From positions 310,001-374,000 of the forward strand of contig NZ_LT796768.1 of NCBI RefSeq assembly GCF_900167475.1: 64,000 bases of DNA. The letters are read 5' to 3'. The stretch's first letter is position 1; each line of letters starts with the position of its first letter. A program made the position numbers and the translations under genes. The notes below the pieces were generated by a model. The model worked only from the letters and a program-made list of their open reading frames with translations, was not told where the DNA came from and made no database searches. This document shows, one piece after another, positions 55,551 through 63,968 of this stretch. The DNA comes from Aeromicrobium choanae (GTDB lineage Bacteria > Actinomycetota > Actinomycetes > Propionibacteriales > Nocardioidaceae).

Positions 55551-56468
55551 GTGAACGCGCGTCTCGGGCTGCTGCAGGTGTGCGCGGCGGGCGTGCTGTG
55601 GGGTACCGGCGGCCTGGTCGTGACCGTGCTGCACGAGCGCGACGGCGTCGGTGCGATGACCGTCAGTGCCTGGCGGATGCTCATCGCGGCGGTGGCCCTC
55701 GTCGCGTTCGTCCAGCTGACCGGCCGCGCCCGGGCGGTGCGCGACACGATGCGGTCGCACCCCGTCGCCGCGATCGTCATCGGCTGCGGCACGGCGATAT
55801 ATCAAGGCCTGTACTTCGTCTCGGTCCTGATGGTCGGCGTGAGCGTCGCCACGGTGGTCTCGTTGGGCCTCGCGCCCGTCCTGGCCGCCGCCTGGGAGCA
55901 CCTGCGTGCCGGGACCCGGCCCACCCTCCGCGACGTCGCGGTTCTCACCGCCGCGCTCACCGGGCTGGTGCTGATCAGTGCCACGGCCGGGCACGGCACG
56001 TCCGCACCCGGCGACCGCCCGGTGCTGGGCCTGGTCCTCGCGGTGGCCGCGGGTGCCACGTACGCCGCCACCACCGTGCTGGGTCACGTGCTCGCCCCAC
56101 GGCTCGAGCCGGTCGCGCTCACCACGTGCGCCACGGGCGCGGGCGCCGTGCTGCTGGCGCCGTTCCTCGTGGTCGCGGCCGCATCGGGCGAGCCCGTCGC
56201 GGGCACCTCCCCCACGTCGCTGGCCCTGTTGCTCTACCTCGGCATCGCGACGATGGCGCTGTCGTACGGACTGCTCTACGCCGGGCTCCGCACGACGTCG
56301 GGCTCGGCGGCGACCGTGGCCACCCTGGTGGAGCCGATCTCCGCCGCGGCCCTCGCCGCGGTGCTGCTCGGCGAGCGGCTCGGCGCGGCGGGCCTCGTCG
56401 GCGCCGCGCTCATCCTGTGCGCCGTGGTGGCGTTGCGTCCCGAGGATGAACGCCCCGTGGCGGCCTGA
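55551..56468 (+). CDS. EamA/DMT-family transporter
   Basis: A 305-residue permease of the drug/metabolite (EamA) family starting at a GTG (VNARLGLLQVCAAGVLWGTG). About ten hydrophobic helices form two EamA repeats, each with the family's W-G/GT...opening: GVLWGTGGLVVTVLHE and later LVLAVAAGATYAATTVLG. The second repeat ends LVEPISAAALAAVLLGERLG, a typical EamA signature. Such carriers export amino acids, purines or drugs. The substrate is unknown. It follows an intergenic repeat and is convergent with the flavin reductase at 56473. Confidence 0.88.
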   Translation: MNARLGLLQVCAAGVLWGTGGLVVTVLHERDGVGAMTVSAWRMLIAAVALVAFVQLTGRARAVRDTMRSHPVAAIVIGCGTAIYQGLYFVSVLMVGVSVATVVSLGLAPVLAAAWEHLRAGTRPTLRDVAVLTAALTGLVLISATAGHGTSAPGDRPVLGLVLAVAAGATYAATTVLGHVLAPRLEPVALTTCATGAGAVLLAPFLVVAAASGEPVAGTSPTSLALLLYLGIATMALSYGLLYAGLRTTSGSAATVATLVEPISAAALAAVLLGERLGAAGLVGAALILCAVVALRPEDERPVAA

Positions 56469-56472
56469 CCGG

Positions 56473-56979
56473 CTACTCGGCCACGGCCAGCTGGCCGAAC
56501 ACGCTGCGGTGGAAGAGCAGCGGGCCGCCGTCGACGCGGTGGTCCACGGCGTGCAGCTCCAGCAGCACCAGGATGTGGTCACCGGCCGGGACCTCGCGAT
56601 GGATCGTGGTGTCGAAGGTGGCCATCCCGTCGTCGATGAAGATCGCGCCCTCGGGGCTGACGCTGTAGTCGATCCCCTCGAACCGGTGCTCCACCGGCCC
56701 CGCGAGCTGGCGGCACAGCGGTCCGTGGTGGCTCGCGAGCACCGTCACCCCCAGCCGGTCCGCGCGACTCAGGTCGGGCCACGTCTTCGACGTCGCGGCC
56801 AGGTTGATCGACACGAGCGGCGGATCGAGGCTGACGCTGGTGAAGCTGCTGGCGGCCAGGCCGACGGGGGCGCCGTCGACCTCGGCCGCCACCACGACCA
56901 CGCCCGTCGGGAAGTTCCCGAAGGCCGAGCGCAGCCGCCCCGGATCGAGGTCCTGGTTCGTGGGGAAGAACGCGGTCAT
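56473..56979 (-). CDS. Flavin reductase (HpaC/DszD-like, FMN-binding split barrel)
   Basis: A 168-residue flavin reductase of the HpaC-type (Pfam Flavin_Reduct). Starts MTAFFPTNQDLDPGRLRSAF. The sequence FPTGVVVVAAEVDGAPVGLAASSFTSVSLDPPLVSI, here seen as FPTGVVVVAAEVDG and GLAASSFTSVSLDPP, contains the FMN-binding core. It also has HREVPAGDHILVLLEL near the end. It would make reduced FMN for the monooxygenase encoded upstream. It overlaps the SsuE-like gene by four bases and is the last gene of the operon. Confidence 0.88.
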   Translation of the reverse strand: MTAFFPTNQDLDPGRLRSAFGNFPTGVVVVAAEVDGAPVGLAASSFTSVSLDPPLVSINLAATSKTWPDLSRADRLGVTVLASHHGPLCRQLAGPVEHRFEGIDYSVSPEGAIFIDDGMATFDTTIHREVPAGDHILVLLELHAVDHRVDGGPLLFHRSVFGQLAVAE

Positions 56980-57497
56980 GCCGCCGCCTGCAGGACCGAA
57001 CGCACCAGGGGCCGCGTCGCCTCCAGCCACGGATCGTAGGCGGCCGCGTCGCCGTACTGCGAGTCCAGCACGAACAGGCCCCGTCCGGGGACCGTGGCCC
57101 CGAGCTCGGTCAGGACGGGTCGCAGCGTGAGCTCGGGCGCCAGCGCGTGGGCCGGCCCGGCGCCGAGCATCAGCGGCACGGCCAGCCCACGCAGTCCGGT
57201 GCCACCGGCGAACCGGTCGAGGAATACCTTGAGCAGCCCGGTGTAGGTGCCCTTGTAGGTCGGCGACGCGACGACCACGAGGTCGGCCCCACCCACCTGG
57301 CCGACCAGCTCGGCGACCTCGGTCGACCCCCAGTCGATGACGGCCGGCCCCAGCGTGGCGAGGTCGACCACGAGGTCCGGGTCGGCCCCGGTGAGCTCGC
57401 GCGCCACGTGGGTCGCGGCGGTCAGGGTGCGCGACGCAGGCTTCGGGTTGCCGACCACGACCGCCGTGCGCAAGTGAGACGCCAGGGATTCAGACAA
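56976..57497 (-). CDS. NADPH-dependent FMN reductase (SsuE-like)
   Basis: A 173-residue flavodoxin-fold reductase. The phosphate-binding loop is VVVGNPKPASRTLTAATHVA (about residues 13-32) and the second FMN contact is VVASPTYKGTYTGLLKVFLDRF (about 75-96), as in SsuE and MsuE. It reduces FMN with NAD(P)H for LLM-type monooxygenases. It is the second flavin reductase in the operon. It overlaps the monooxygenase end by eight bases and the HpaC-type start by four, so all three are coupled. Confidence 0.88.
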   Translation of the reverse strand: MSESLASHLRTAVVVGNPKPASRTLTAATHVARELTGADPDLVVDLATLGPAVIDWGSTEVAELVGQVGGADLVVVASPTYKGTYTGLLKVFLDRFAGGTGLRGLAVPLMLGAGPAHALAPELTLRPVLTELGATVPGRGLFVLDSQYGDAAAYDPWLEATRPLVRSVLQAAA

Positions 57498-58842
57498 CGT
57501 GGGCCTCCTCGGTCGCGTCCGCGCCGTACAGCGACTCCGGGCGGGCGAGACCGAAGTGGTCGCGCAGCGTGGAGCCGGTGTACTCGGTGCGGAAGAGCCC
57601 CCGGTCCTGGAGGATCGGCACGACCTTCTGCGTGAACTCCTGGAGCAGCTGCGGGTACAGCGGCGGCATCACGTTGAAGCCGTCAGCGGCACCGTTCTGG
57701 AACCAGTCGGTGATGATGTCCGCGACGTCGGTCGGGGTGCCGGCCACCACGTTGTGGCCGCGGGCGCCCGCGAGCCGGTGCAGCAGCCCGCGCAGCGTCG
57801 GGCGGTCGCGCTCGACGATGTTGGCGATCACCTGCAGACGGCTGCGGTTGTTGTCGAGGACGTCGCCGGCCTGGCCGAAGACCTCCAGCGGAACGGGCTC
57901 GTCGAGCTCGAGGTGGGCCAGGGACACGCCGGCCAGCCCTTCGAGCTGTGCGATGCCGTAGGCCGGGACGGTCAGCGAGTTGACGTACCGCTGCAGCTCC
58001 TCGGCCTCGGCTCGCGTGTCGGCGATGAACGGGCTGAGGCCGGGCAGGATCTTGACGTCCTCGGGCGAGCGGCCGAACGCGACGGCCCGCGACTTGATGT
58101 CGGAGTAGAAGGCCTGCGCGTCCTCGATCGTCTGGTGCGCGGTGAAGATCGCCTCGGCGTTGCGACCCGCGAAGGCGCGTCCGTCGTTCGACGAGCCGGC
58201 CTGCACGTACACGGGGCGACCCTGCGGCGAGCGGGGCTGCGACAGCGCTCCCTCGACCTGGAAGTGGTTGCCCACGTGGTGGATCGAGTGGACCTTCTCC
58301 GGGTCGAAGAACCGGCCCGACTCGCGGTCGGCGAGGATCGCGTCGTCCTCCCAGCTGTCCCAGAGCTTCGTGACGACGTCGATGAACTCCTGCGCCCGGA
58401 TGTAGCGCTCCGAGGCGCTGGGCAGCTCCGACAGGCTGAAGTTCCGCGCCACCGCCTCGGACTGGGTGGTCACGATGTTCCACCCGGCGCGGCCCCTGGA
58501 GATCGTGTCGAGCGAGGAGAACAGCCGGGCCAGGTTGTAGGGGTCGTAGAAGGTGGTCGACGCGGTGGCGATCAGGCCGATCCGCTCGGTCCGTGCGGCG
58601 ATGGCCGCGAGCCGAGTGATGGGCTCGAGGTGTCCTGCCGGGCGGAAGGGCGTGGCACCCCACAGCCCGGGGGCGTCGGCGAAGAAGATCGCGTCGAGCT
58701 TCGCCTCCTCCGCGATCAGGGCGTTCTGCGTGTCGAAGTCGATGTCGTGGATGCGGTCGACGGCCGAGTCGCGGTGGCGCCACGAGGCCTCGTGGTGACC
58801 GGTGTCGTGGAGGAAGGCGTTGAGGCTGAGCTGACGGGTCAT
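57490..58842 (-). CDS. NtaA/SnaA/DszA-family FMN-dependent monooxygenase
   Basis: A 450-residue luciferase-like (group NtaA/DmoA) monooxygenase. The start is MTRQLSLNAFLHDTGHHEAS. Conserved stretches are DAIFFADAPGLWGATPFRP, IGLIATASTTFYDPYNLAR, GRAGWNIVTTQSEAVARNF, QGRPVYVQAGSSNDGRAFA and, near the end, VAGTPTDVADIITDWFQNGAA. These enzymes use FMNH2 and O2 to cleave sulfonates, DMS, NTA or dibenzothiophene sulfone. The ABC importer and flavin reductases in the same operon fit sulfur or aromatic scavenging. The substrate is not predicted. Confidence 0.9.
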   Translation of the reverse strand: MTRQLSLNAFLHDTGHHEASWRHRDSAVDRIHDIDFDTQNALIAEEAKLDAIFFADAPGLWGATPFRPAGHLEPITRLAAIAARTERIGLIATASTTFYDPYNLARLFSSLDTISRGRAGWNIVTTQSEAVARNFSLSELPSASERYIRAQEFIDVVTKLWDSWEDDAILADRESGRFFDPEKVHSIHHVGNHFQVEGALSQPRSPQGRPVYVQAGSSNDGRAFAGRNAEAIFTAHQTIEDAQAFYSDIKSRAVAFGRSPEDVKILPGLSPFIADTRAEAEELQRYVNSLTVPAYGIAQLEGLAGVSLAHLELDEPVPLEVFGQAGDVLDNNRSRLQVIANIVERDRPTLRGLLHRLAGARGHNVVAGTPTDVADIITDWFQNGAADGFNVMPPLYPQLLQEFTQKVVPILQDRGLFRTEYTGSTLRDHFGLARPESLYGADATEEAHVV

Positions 58843-58861
58843 GATGTCTCTCTTTCGAAGG

Positions 58862-59704
58862 TCAGACGGCGCGCCACCGCGAGAAGCGGCGCTCGAGGGC
58901 GACGAGTCCGTAGTTGACGGCCACGCCGAGGAGGGAGGTGGTGAGGATGGCGGCGTACATCTTCGGGATCAGGAAGTTGTACTGCGCGTAGTTGATGAGG
59001 AAGCCCAGGCCCGCGTTCGCGCCGATCATCTCGGCGGCGATGAGGACCAGGATCGCCGCGGCACCCGAGATCCGGATGCCGGTGAAGATCGTGGGCACGG
59101 CGGCGGGGAACGCCACCTTGCGGAACGTCGCGACCGGCGAGAGGCCGAGCACGCGTGCCGACCGCAGCAGCTGGGCGTCCACGCTGGCCACGCCCGCGAT
59201 CGTCGACAGCAGGATCGGGAAGAAGCACGCGTAGAGCACGATCGCGATCTTCGAGGTCTCCCCCAGGCCCAGCAGGAGGATGAACACGGGCAGGATCGCC
59301 AGCGCCGCGGTGTTGCGGAACAGCTCCAGCGACGGCGTGAAGAACTCGCGCACCGGCCGGTACCAGGCGATGGCCGCACCCAGCGGGATGGCCAGGACGA
59401 TCGCGAGCGAGAAGCCGACGACCGACCGCTTCAGGCTGGCCGAGACGTGCTTCCACAGCTCGCCGTCGAGGACCATCGACCACCACTCCTGCAGCACGAC
59501 GTGCAGCGGCGGGATGGAGTACGGATCCACCAGGCCCCACCGGGGAGCGAACTCCCAGATCAGGGCGAGCGCCACGAGTCCGGCGGCGCCGCGCGCCACG
59601 GCGACCGTGCGGGTCCGGCGCAGTGACGCGCCCTTCGCCCGGGCGGCCTCCTCCTGGCGCGGGTTCGGCCGGGCCTGCGTCTTCTCGGAGAGCAGGTCAG
59701 ACAT
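58862..59704 (-). CDS. ABC transporter permease (SsuC/TauC type)
   Basis: A 280-residue permease of the BinPDT-dependent family that imports nitrate, sulfonate, taurine or related compounds. About six helices follow a charged start, MSDLLSEKTQARPNPRQEEA. The EAA loop is AQLLRSARVLGLSPVATFRK-like at ASVDAQLLRSARVLGLSPVA, where it contacts the ATPase. It ends YGLVALERRFSRWRAV. The start overlaps the ATPase gene end by eight bases. Its partners here are the ATPase at 59697 and the binding lipoprotein at 60520. Confidence 0.93.
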   Translation of the reverse strand: MSDLLSEKTQARPNPRQEEAARAKGASLRRTRTVAVARGAAGLVALALIWEFAPRWGLVDPYSIPPLHVVLQEWWSMVLDGELWKHVSASLKRSVVGFSLAIVLAIPLGAAIAWYRPVREFFTPSLELFRNTAALAILPVFILLLGLGETSKIAIVLYACFFPILLSTIAGVASVDAQLLRSARVLGLSPVATFRKVAFPAAVPTIFTGIRISGAAAILVLIAAEMIGANAGLGFLINYAQYNFLIPKMYAAILTTSLLGVAVNYGLVALERRFSRWRAV

Positions 59705-60509
59705 GGGCGAGCTCCTTCACGGCGGACCGATCGCGCAGGAGCGACCAGATGTGGTGCCGGTGCGCGGCGAACTCGGGCGTCGCGCGGACGTCCTCGTCCT
59801 GGGCGAGCGAGCGATCGAGGTCGACCGTGACGATCTCCTTGATCCGCCCCGGGCGACCGCTCATGACGGCGACCCGCTGGCCCAGGAAGACGGCCTCCTC
59901 GATGTCGTGCGTGATGAACACGACGGTGGTGCCGGTGTGCTGCCAGATCCGGACCAGCTCCTCCTGGAGCCGCTCGCGGGTCTGGGCGTCGAGGGCGCCG
60001 AACGGCTCGTCCATCAGCAGCACCTGAGGCTGGTAGGACAGGCTGCGCGCGATGGCGACCCGCTGCTTCATGCCACCGGACAGCTCGTGCGGGTAGCGGC
60101 CGGCGAACTCGCTCAGCCCGACCAGGTCGAGGTACTCGCGAGCGGTCTCGGCACGCTGCGCCCTGGACAGCCCGCCCTTGGCCTCGAGCGCGAACTCGAT
60201 GTTCGCCTGGGCGCTGCGCCACGGCAGCAGCGTGTACTGCTGGAACACGACGCTGCGGTCCAGGCCGGGGCCCGTGATGGGGGTCCCGTCGACCGTGATG
60301 GAGCCCGAGGTCGGCGCGGAGAGCCCCGAGATCAGGTCGAGCACGGTCGACTTGCCGCAGCCGGACGGCCCGACGAGGGTCAGGAACTCCCCCGCCCGGA
60401 TGTCCAGGTCGAGCCCGTCGAGCGCGACGAACTCGCGCAGCTTCTTGTCCTCGTCGCCGCGGACCCAGAAGGTCTGGCCGACGTTCCTCAGTTCGATGCG
60501 TGAACTCAT
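59697..60509 (-). CDS. ABC transporter ATP-binding protein (SsuB/TauB type)
   Basis: A 270-residue ATPase. Walker A VGPSGCGKSTVLDLISGL lies about residues 43-60. The Q-loop is VVFQQYTLLPWRS, the signature ELSGGMKQRVAIARSL, Walker B VLLMDEPFGALDAQTRE and the switch His in VFITHDIEEAVFLG. The arrangement with a permease and a SsuA/TauA-like lipoprotein fits sulfonate or nitrate/taurine importers. The ATG at 60509 begins MSSRIELRNVGQTFWV; the longer open frame is a shadow. Confidence 0.95.
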   Translation of the reverse strand: MSSRIELRNVGQTFWVRGDEDKKLREFVALDGLDLDIRAGEFLTLVGPSGCGKSTVLDLISGLSAPTSGSITVDGTPITGPGLDRSVVFQQYTLLPWRSAQANIEFALEAKGGLSRAQRAETAREYLDLVGLSEFAGRYPHELSGGMKQRVAIARSLSYQPQVLLMDEPFGALDAQTRERLQEELVRIWQHTGTTVVFITHDIEEAVFLGQRVAVMSGRPGRIKEIVTVDLDRSLAQDEDVRATPEFAAHRHHIWSLLRDRSAVKELAHV

Positions 60510-60519
60510 GGCTGCCTCC

Positions 60520-61551
60520 TCAGGCGTTCGGGTTGAGCTCGTTGGTGTAGACGTCCTTGACGTCGATGTCCTCGGCGTCGATGTCGCCTCGGCTGTCGAG
60601 CCAGTCCACCCAGCGCTGGATGTCCTCGTCCTTGATGACGGGCTTGGCGTCGATGCCGAGCGTGCCGGGGAAGTTGGTCCTGATCGGCTCGATGTAGTCG
60701 CCGTAGCCCTCCTCCTCCAAGTACGGGAAGTAGACGTCGAAGACCTCCTGCTTGTCGTGGGTCTCGAGGAACTCGATCGCGGCCGCGACGCCCTCGACGA
60801 TCTGACGCGAGGTCTTCGGGTTCTTCGCGATGAACTCCTCGCGCAGCGTGATGCCACCGCCGGCGTACGGCTCGCCGACGACGTCGATGTCGCGCACGAG
60901 CGTGCGGAGGGCGTACTGCGCCTCGGTCTGCTTCTTGCCGGTGAAGCTCAGGACGGCGGCGTCGACCTTGCCACTGCCGAGTGCCTCGGGCGTGTTGAGC
61001 GGGGGCAGCGGGACGAGCGTGATCTTGTCCTGCTCGGCCTTGCTGAGGCCCTCCTGGTCGAACCAGGTGTCGAGCACGGCCTCCTGGTTCGCGCCGAGCG
61101 TGTTGACGGCGATCTTCTTGCCGACCAGGTCGCGGGCGGTCCGGATGTCCGACTTCTCCAGGACGGAGACGGAGGAGTTCGTCGTCTCGTTCGAGCCGTA
61201 GAACGGGATGACGGCCTTGATGGGCGCGCCCGTGGCGACCAGCTGGGCGATCGCGCCGTAGAACGCGGAGCCGCCGACGTCGGTCTGGTCGGACACGAGT
61301 GCCTGCAGGGCCTGCGGGCCACCGGTGATGTCACCGACCCGCTTGAGCGTGAGTCCCTCGAACTCGCCGAGGGCGTCGGCGAGCAGGAAGGCGTCCACCG
61401 CCCCGGCGTAGCTCTGGTACCGGATCGTGGTCACCTCCTTCCCGGAGTCCGCGCCGGCGCTGCCACAGGCGCCGAGGCCCATCGCGGCGAGTGCTGCGGC
61501 CACGGTGACGACCAGGGTGCGGGTGAAGCGTGGGGATCGGACGTGATTCAT
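60520..61551 (-). CDS. ABC transporter substrate-binding lipoprotein (SsuA/TauA type)
   Basis: A 343-residue lipoprotein. The Sec signal ends in a lipobox, VTVAAALAAMGLGACGSAG, so the mature form starts at Cys29 and is anchored outside the membrane. The NMT1/SsuA fold features are YQSYAGAVDAFLLADALGEF and TDVGGSAFYGAIAQLVATG (ligand region), then KIAVNTLGANQEAVLDTWF. It captures the substrate for the importer. It is the first gene of the six-gene operon; its promoter should lie in the 148 bases before the divergent LysR gene. Confidence 0.92.
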   Translation of the reverse strand: MNHVRSPRFTRTLVVTVAAALAAMGLGACGSAGADSGKEVTTIRYQSYAGAVDAFLLADALGEFEGLTLKRVGDITGGPQALQALVSDQTDVGGSAFYGAIAQLVATGAPIKAVIPFYGSNETTNSSVSVLEKSDIRTARDLVGKKIAVNTLGANQEAVLDTWFDQEGLSKAEQDKITLVPLPPLNTPEALGSGKVDAAVLSFTGKKQTEAQYALRTLVRDIDVVGEPYAGGGITLREEFIAKNPKTSRQIVEGVAAAIEFLETHDKQEVFDVYFPYLEEEGYGDYIEPIRTNFPGTLGIDAKPVIKDEDIQRWVDWLDSRGDIDAEDIDVKDVYTNELNPNA

Positions 61552-61699
61552 GCGGGTGCCTTCTTCTCGTGAGGGACGCTGTTGCGTGACGACGACGCTA
61601 CGAATCCGGGCACCGGCGACGGCCACGTCTCACGAGGCGGGAGATCACCCGACAGGCGTCGCCGTTCACGTAGCCTCACCGGTCAACGGGGAGGTGAGC

Positions 61700-62611
61700 A
61701 TGCGACTGGAGCAGCTCGAATACGTCAGGGCGGTCAGCGAGCAGGGCTCGTTGCGGCGCGCCGGGGAGCACCTGCACGTCTCGCTGCCGGCGCTCAGCGA
61801 GGCGGTCACGAAGCTCGAGCGCGAGCTGGGCGTCACGCTGGTCGACCGGCACCGCTCGGGCACGCGGATCAACGGAACCGGCCAGGAGCTCCTCCCCCGC
61901 ATCCTGGAGGTCCTCGACGCCGCCGACCGCCTGCGCGCGGCCGCCCGCGGCGAGTCGCAGTTCCACCGCCCCACCCGGGTGGGCAGCGTCTACTTCGGCG
62001 TGACGTCGATCGTGCTGCCGGCGATGCGCGGTCACGAGCTCGACCACGAGCACACCTCGGTGGACCTGCGCCAGCTGCGCCACGGCGAGGTCCGCGACGG
62101 ACTGCGCGACGGGTCGCTCGACATCGGGCTGGTGACGCTGCTGCCCGGCGACGACGTGCATCCCGACCTCGTCGCCACCGAGCTCTTCCACGGCCGGCCG
62201 ATGGCGGTGCTGCCGGGCGACCACCCGTTGGCGCAGGGGTCCACGGTCACGGTCGACGACCTGCGCCAGGAGGTGTTCGTGGGTGCGCGGGCCGGGTACC
62301 TCATGCACCGGGTCGCCCACCGGGTCTTCGGTGACTCACCGCCCCTGAAGTGGCACACCGCCGACAGTGCCGACGTCTGCAAGCAGATGGTCTCGTCGGG
62401 GATCGGCGTCTCCCTCATGCCGGACTTCACGCTGCTCGACGACCCGCTCGAGACGGGCGGCGCCATCGCGTTCCGGCCCATCGACGACGAGGGCACCGTG
62501 ATCCGGCTCGCGATCCTGAGGCGACGGGGCGTGCGTCCGACGAAGGCGGCCCAGGACCTGTTCGACCTCCTCGTGCACCACGGCTCCCGCCGGGTCAGCG
62601 CGCGAGCCTGA
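61700..62611 (+). CDS. LysR-family transcriptional regulator
   Basis: A 303-residue LysR regulator, divergent from the six-gene importer/monooxygenase operon that it probably controls. Starts MRLEQLEYVRAVSEQGSLRR, with the winged helix GSLRRAGEHLHVSLPALSEA and VTKLERELGVTLVDRHRSG. The effector domain has two LysR-substrate halves (VRVGSVYFGVTSIVLPAMRG-like and HPLAQGSTVTVDDLR). It ends with a basic tail overlapping the convergent MFS gene by 17 bases. The inducer is unknown. A GAGGTG ribosome site precedes the start. Confidence 0.92.
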   Translation: MRLEQLEYVRAVSEQGSLRRAGEHLHVSLPALSEAVTKLERELGVTLVDRHRSGTRINGTGQELLPRILEVLDAADRLRAAARGESQFHRPTRVGSVYFGVTSIVLPAMRGHELDHEHTSVDLRQLRHGEVRDGLRDGSLDIGLVTLLPGDDVHPDLVATELFHGRPMAVLPGDHPLAQGSTVTVDDLRQEVFVGARAGYLMHRVAHRVFGDSPPLKWHTADSADVCKQMVSSGIGVSLMPDFTLLDDPLETGGAIAFRPIDDEGTVIRLAILRRRGVRPTKAAQDLFDLLVHHGSRRVSARA

Positions 62612-63803
62612 GGCCGAGGCAGAAGACCGCGCCCGCCGCGGTGGCCAGGGTGGTCATCACCACGGCCATCGCGATCTCGGGCCGCGACCCGGCCACCATC
62701 CCCGCGAGGGGCGTGACCAGCGCGCTGATGCCGAACATCCAGAAGCCGAGCATCGCCGACCCGGCGCCGCTCAGGCCGCGGGCCTGCGCCATCGCCAGGC
62801 CCATCCCGTTGCTCATCACGAGGTTCAGGAAGAACACCTGCGCCATCACCGGCCCGACGAGGAGCACCGGCCACGGGGACGCGGCTGCGGCGATCATCAG
62901 CACGCCGCCCGAGACCGCCCCGGCGAAGCCCGCCGCCATCGTGCGGGTGGGACGCACCCCGCGACGCGCCAGGCGTGCCGAGAGCAGGCCGGCGGCCACC
63001 ATCCCGCAGGCGTTCGCGCCGAAGCTGAGCCCGAACTGCAGCGGCGTGAGACCCAGCACCTCCTGGTAGACGAACGACGAGGTCGCGATGAAGGTCATCA
63101 CCGCGCCGACCGCCAGGCCGACGGTGGTGGAGTGCACGACGAACGCGCCGCGTCGCATCACCCGCGCGAGGTCGAGGTACGAGAGCCGCCGCGCGCGCCT
63201 GGCCGGCGGCAGCGACTCGCGCACGAGCAGCACCGACGCCACCAGCTGCAGCGCCACGAACGCCGCGAAGACGCCCAGCACCCCGCGCCACGGCAGCACC
63301 GTGGCGAGCACGCCGCCGAGGACGGGCGCCACCACCGGGACGACGGCGTGGACGGTCATCATCAGGGCCAGCGCCCGCACGCCCTCGAGCCCCTCGGTGA
63401 GGTCGGAGATCATCGCGCGGACCACGACCATCCCCGCGGCCGCCGCCAGCGCCTGCACGAAGCGAGCCGTCACGAGCGTCTCGATCGTCGGCGCCAGCAC
63501 CACCACGAGCGAGGCCATGAGCGTCAGCGCGTTGCTGACCACGAGGGGCCGGCGGCGGCCGTACCGGTCGGACAGCGGACCCCAGATCGGCTGGCCGATC
63601 GCGACTCCCGCGATGTACGCCGTCAGGGTCAGCTGCACCATCGCCGGGGTGGTCCGCAGGTCCGCGGCGATCGCCGGGAAGCTCGCCAGGTAGAGATCGA
63701 TCGCCAGCGGTGAGGCGGCCGCGATGAAGGCGAACAGCGCGAGTCGCCGCGTCGACAGGGTCGCAGGACGCGAGCGCGCGGGAGTCGTGGTCGTCAGGGT
63801 CAT
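62595..63803 (-). CDS. Bcr/CflA-family MFS drug exporter
   Basis: A 402-residue, 12-helix MFS transporter of the Bcr/CflA group. The first half has FIAAASPLAIDLYLASFPAI and the MFS motif A-like IWGPLSDRYGRRRPLVVSNA at the loop between helices two and three. The second half has MFIATSSFVYQEVLGLTPL-like and FGANACGMVAAGLLSARL. It exports drugs or amphiphilic compounds by proton exchange. It is convergent with LysR (17-base overlap) and divergent from the partial gene at 63969. Confidence 0.9.
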   Translation of the reverse strand: MTLTTTTPARSRPATLSTRRLALFAFIAAASPLAIDLYLASFPAIAADLRTTPAMVQLTLTAYIAGVAIGQPIWGPLSDRYGRRRPLVVSNALTLMASLVVVLAPTIETLVTARFVQALAAAAGMVVVRAMISDLTEGLEGVRALALMMTVHAVVPVVAPVLGGVLATVLPWRGVLGVFAAFVALQLVASVLLVRESLPPARRARRLSYLDLARVMRRGAFVVHSTTVGLAVGAVMTFIATSSFVYQEVLGLTPLQFGLSFGANACGMVAAGLLSARLARRGVRPTRTMAAGFAGAVSGGVLMIAAAASPWPVLLVGPVMAQVFFLNLVMSNGMGLAMAQARGLSGAGSAMLGFWMFGISALVTPLAGMVAGSRPEIAMAVVMTTLATAAGAVFCLGLRLAR

Positions 63804-63908
63804 GTGCGAGTCAGTGCCCGGCCCGGACGATCCATTCCCCTGCGCCGCACGGCATGTCCGCAGGGGTGCGCGGCCTCGCCGCTCACCAGATGGACACCGT
63901 CAAAGACG

Positions 63909-63928
63909 AGTAAGTCTTGCGGTTTACT
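63909..63928. promoter_or_regulatory. Candidate operator between the MFS gene and the divergent partial gene
   Basis: AGTAAG...TTTACT, a six-base inverted repeat with one mismatch and eight-base spacer, lies in the 165-base divergent intergenic region. A regulator of TetR, MarR or similar type often sits next to such MFS genes; the regulator gene may be just beyond the window. Weak evidence. Confidence 0.3.
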
Positions 63929-63968
63929 GGACAACCGCTTCACCTCGTCCCCGACCGAAGGACCTCCC

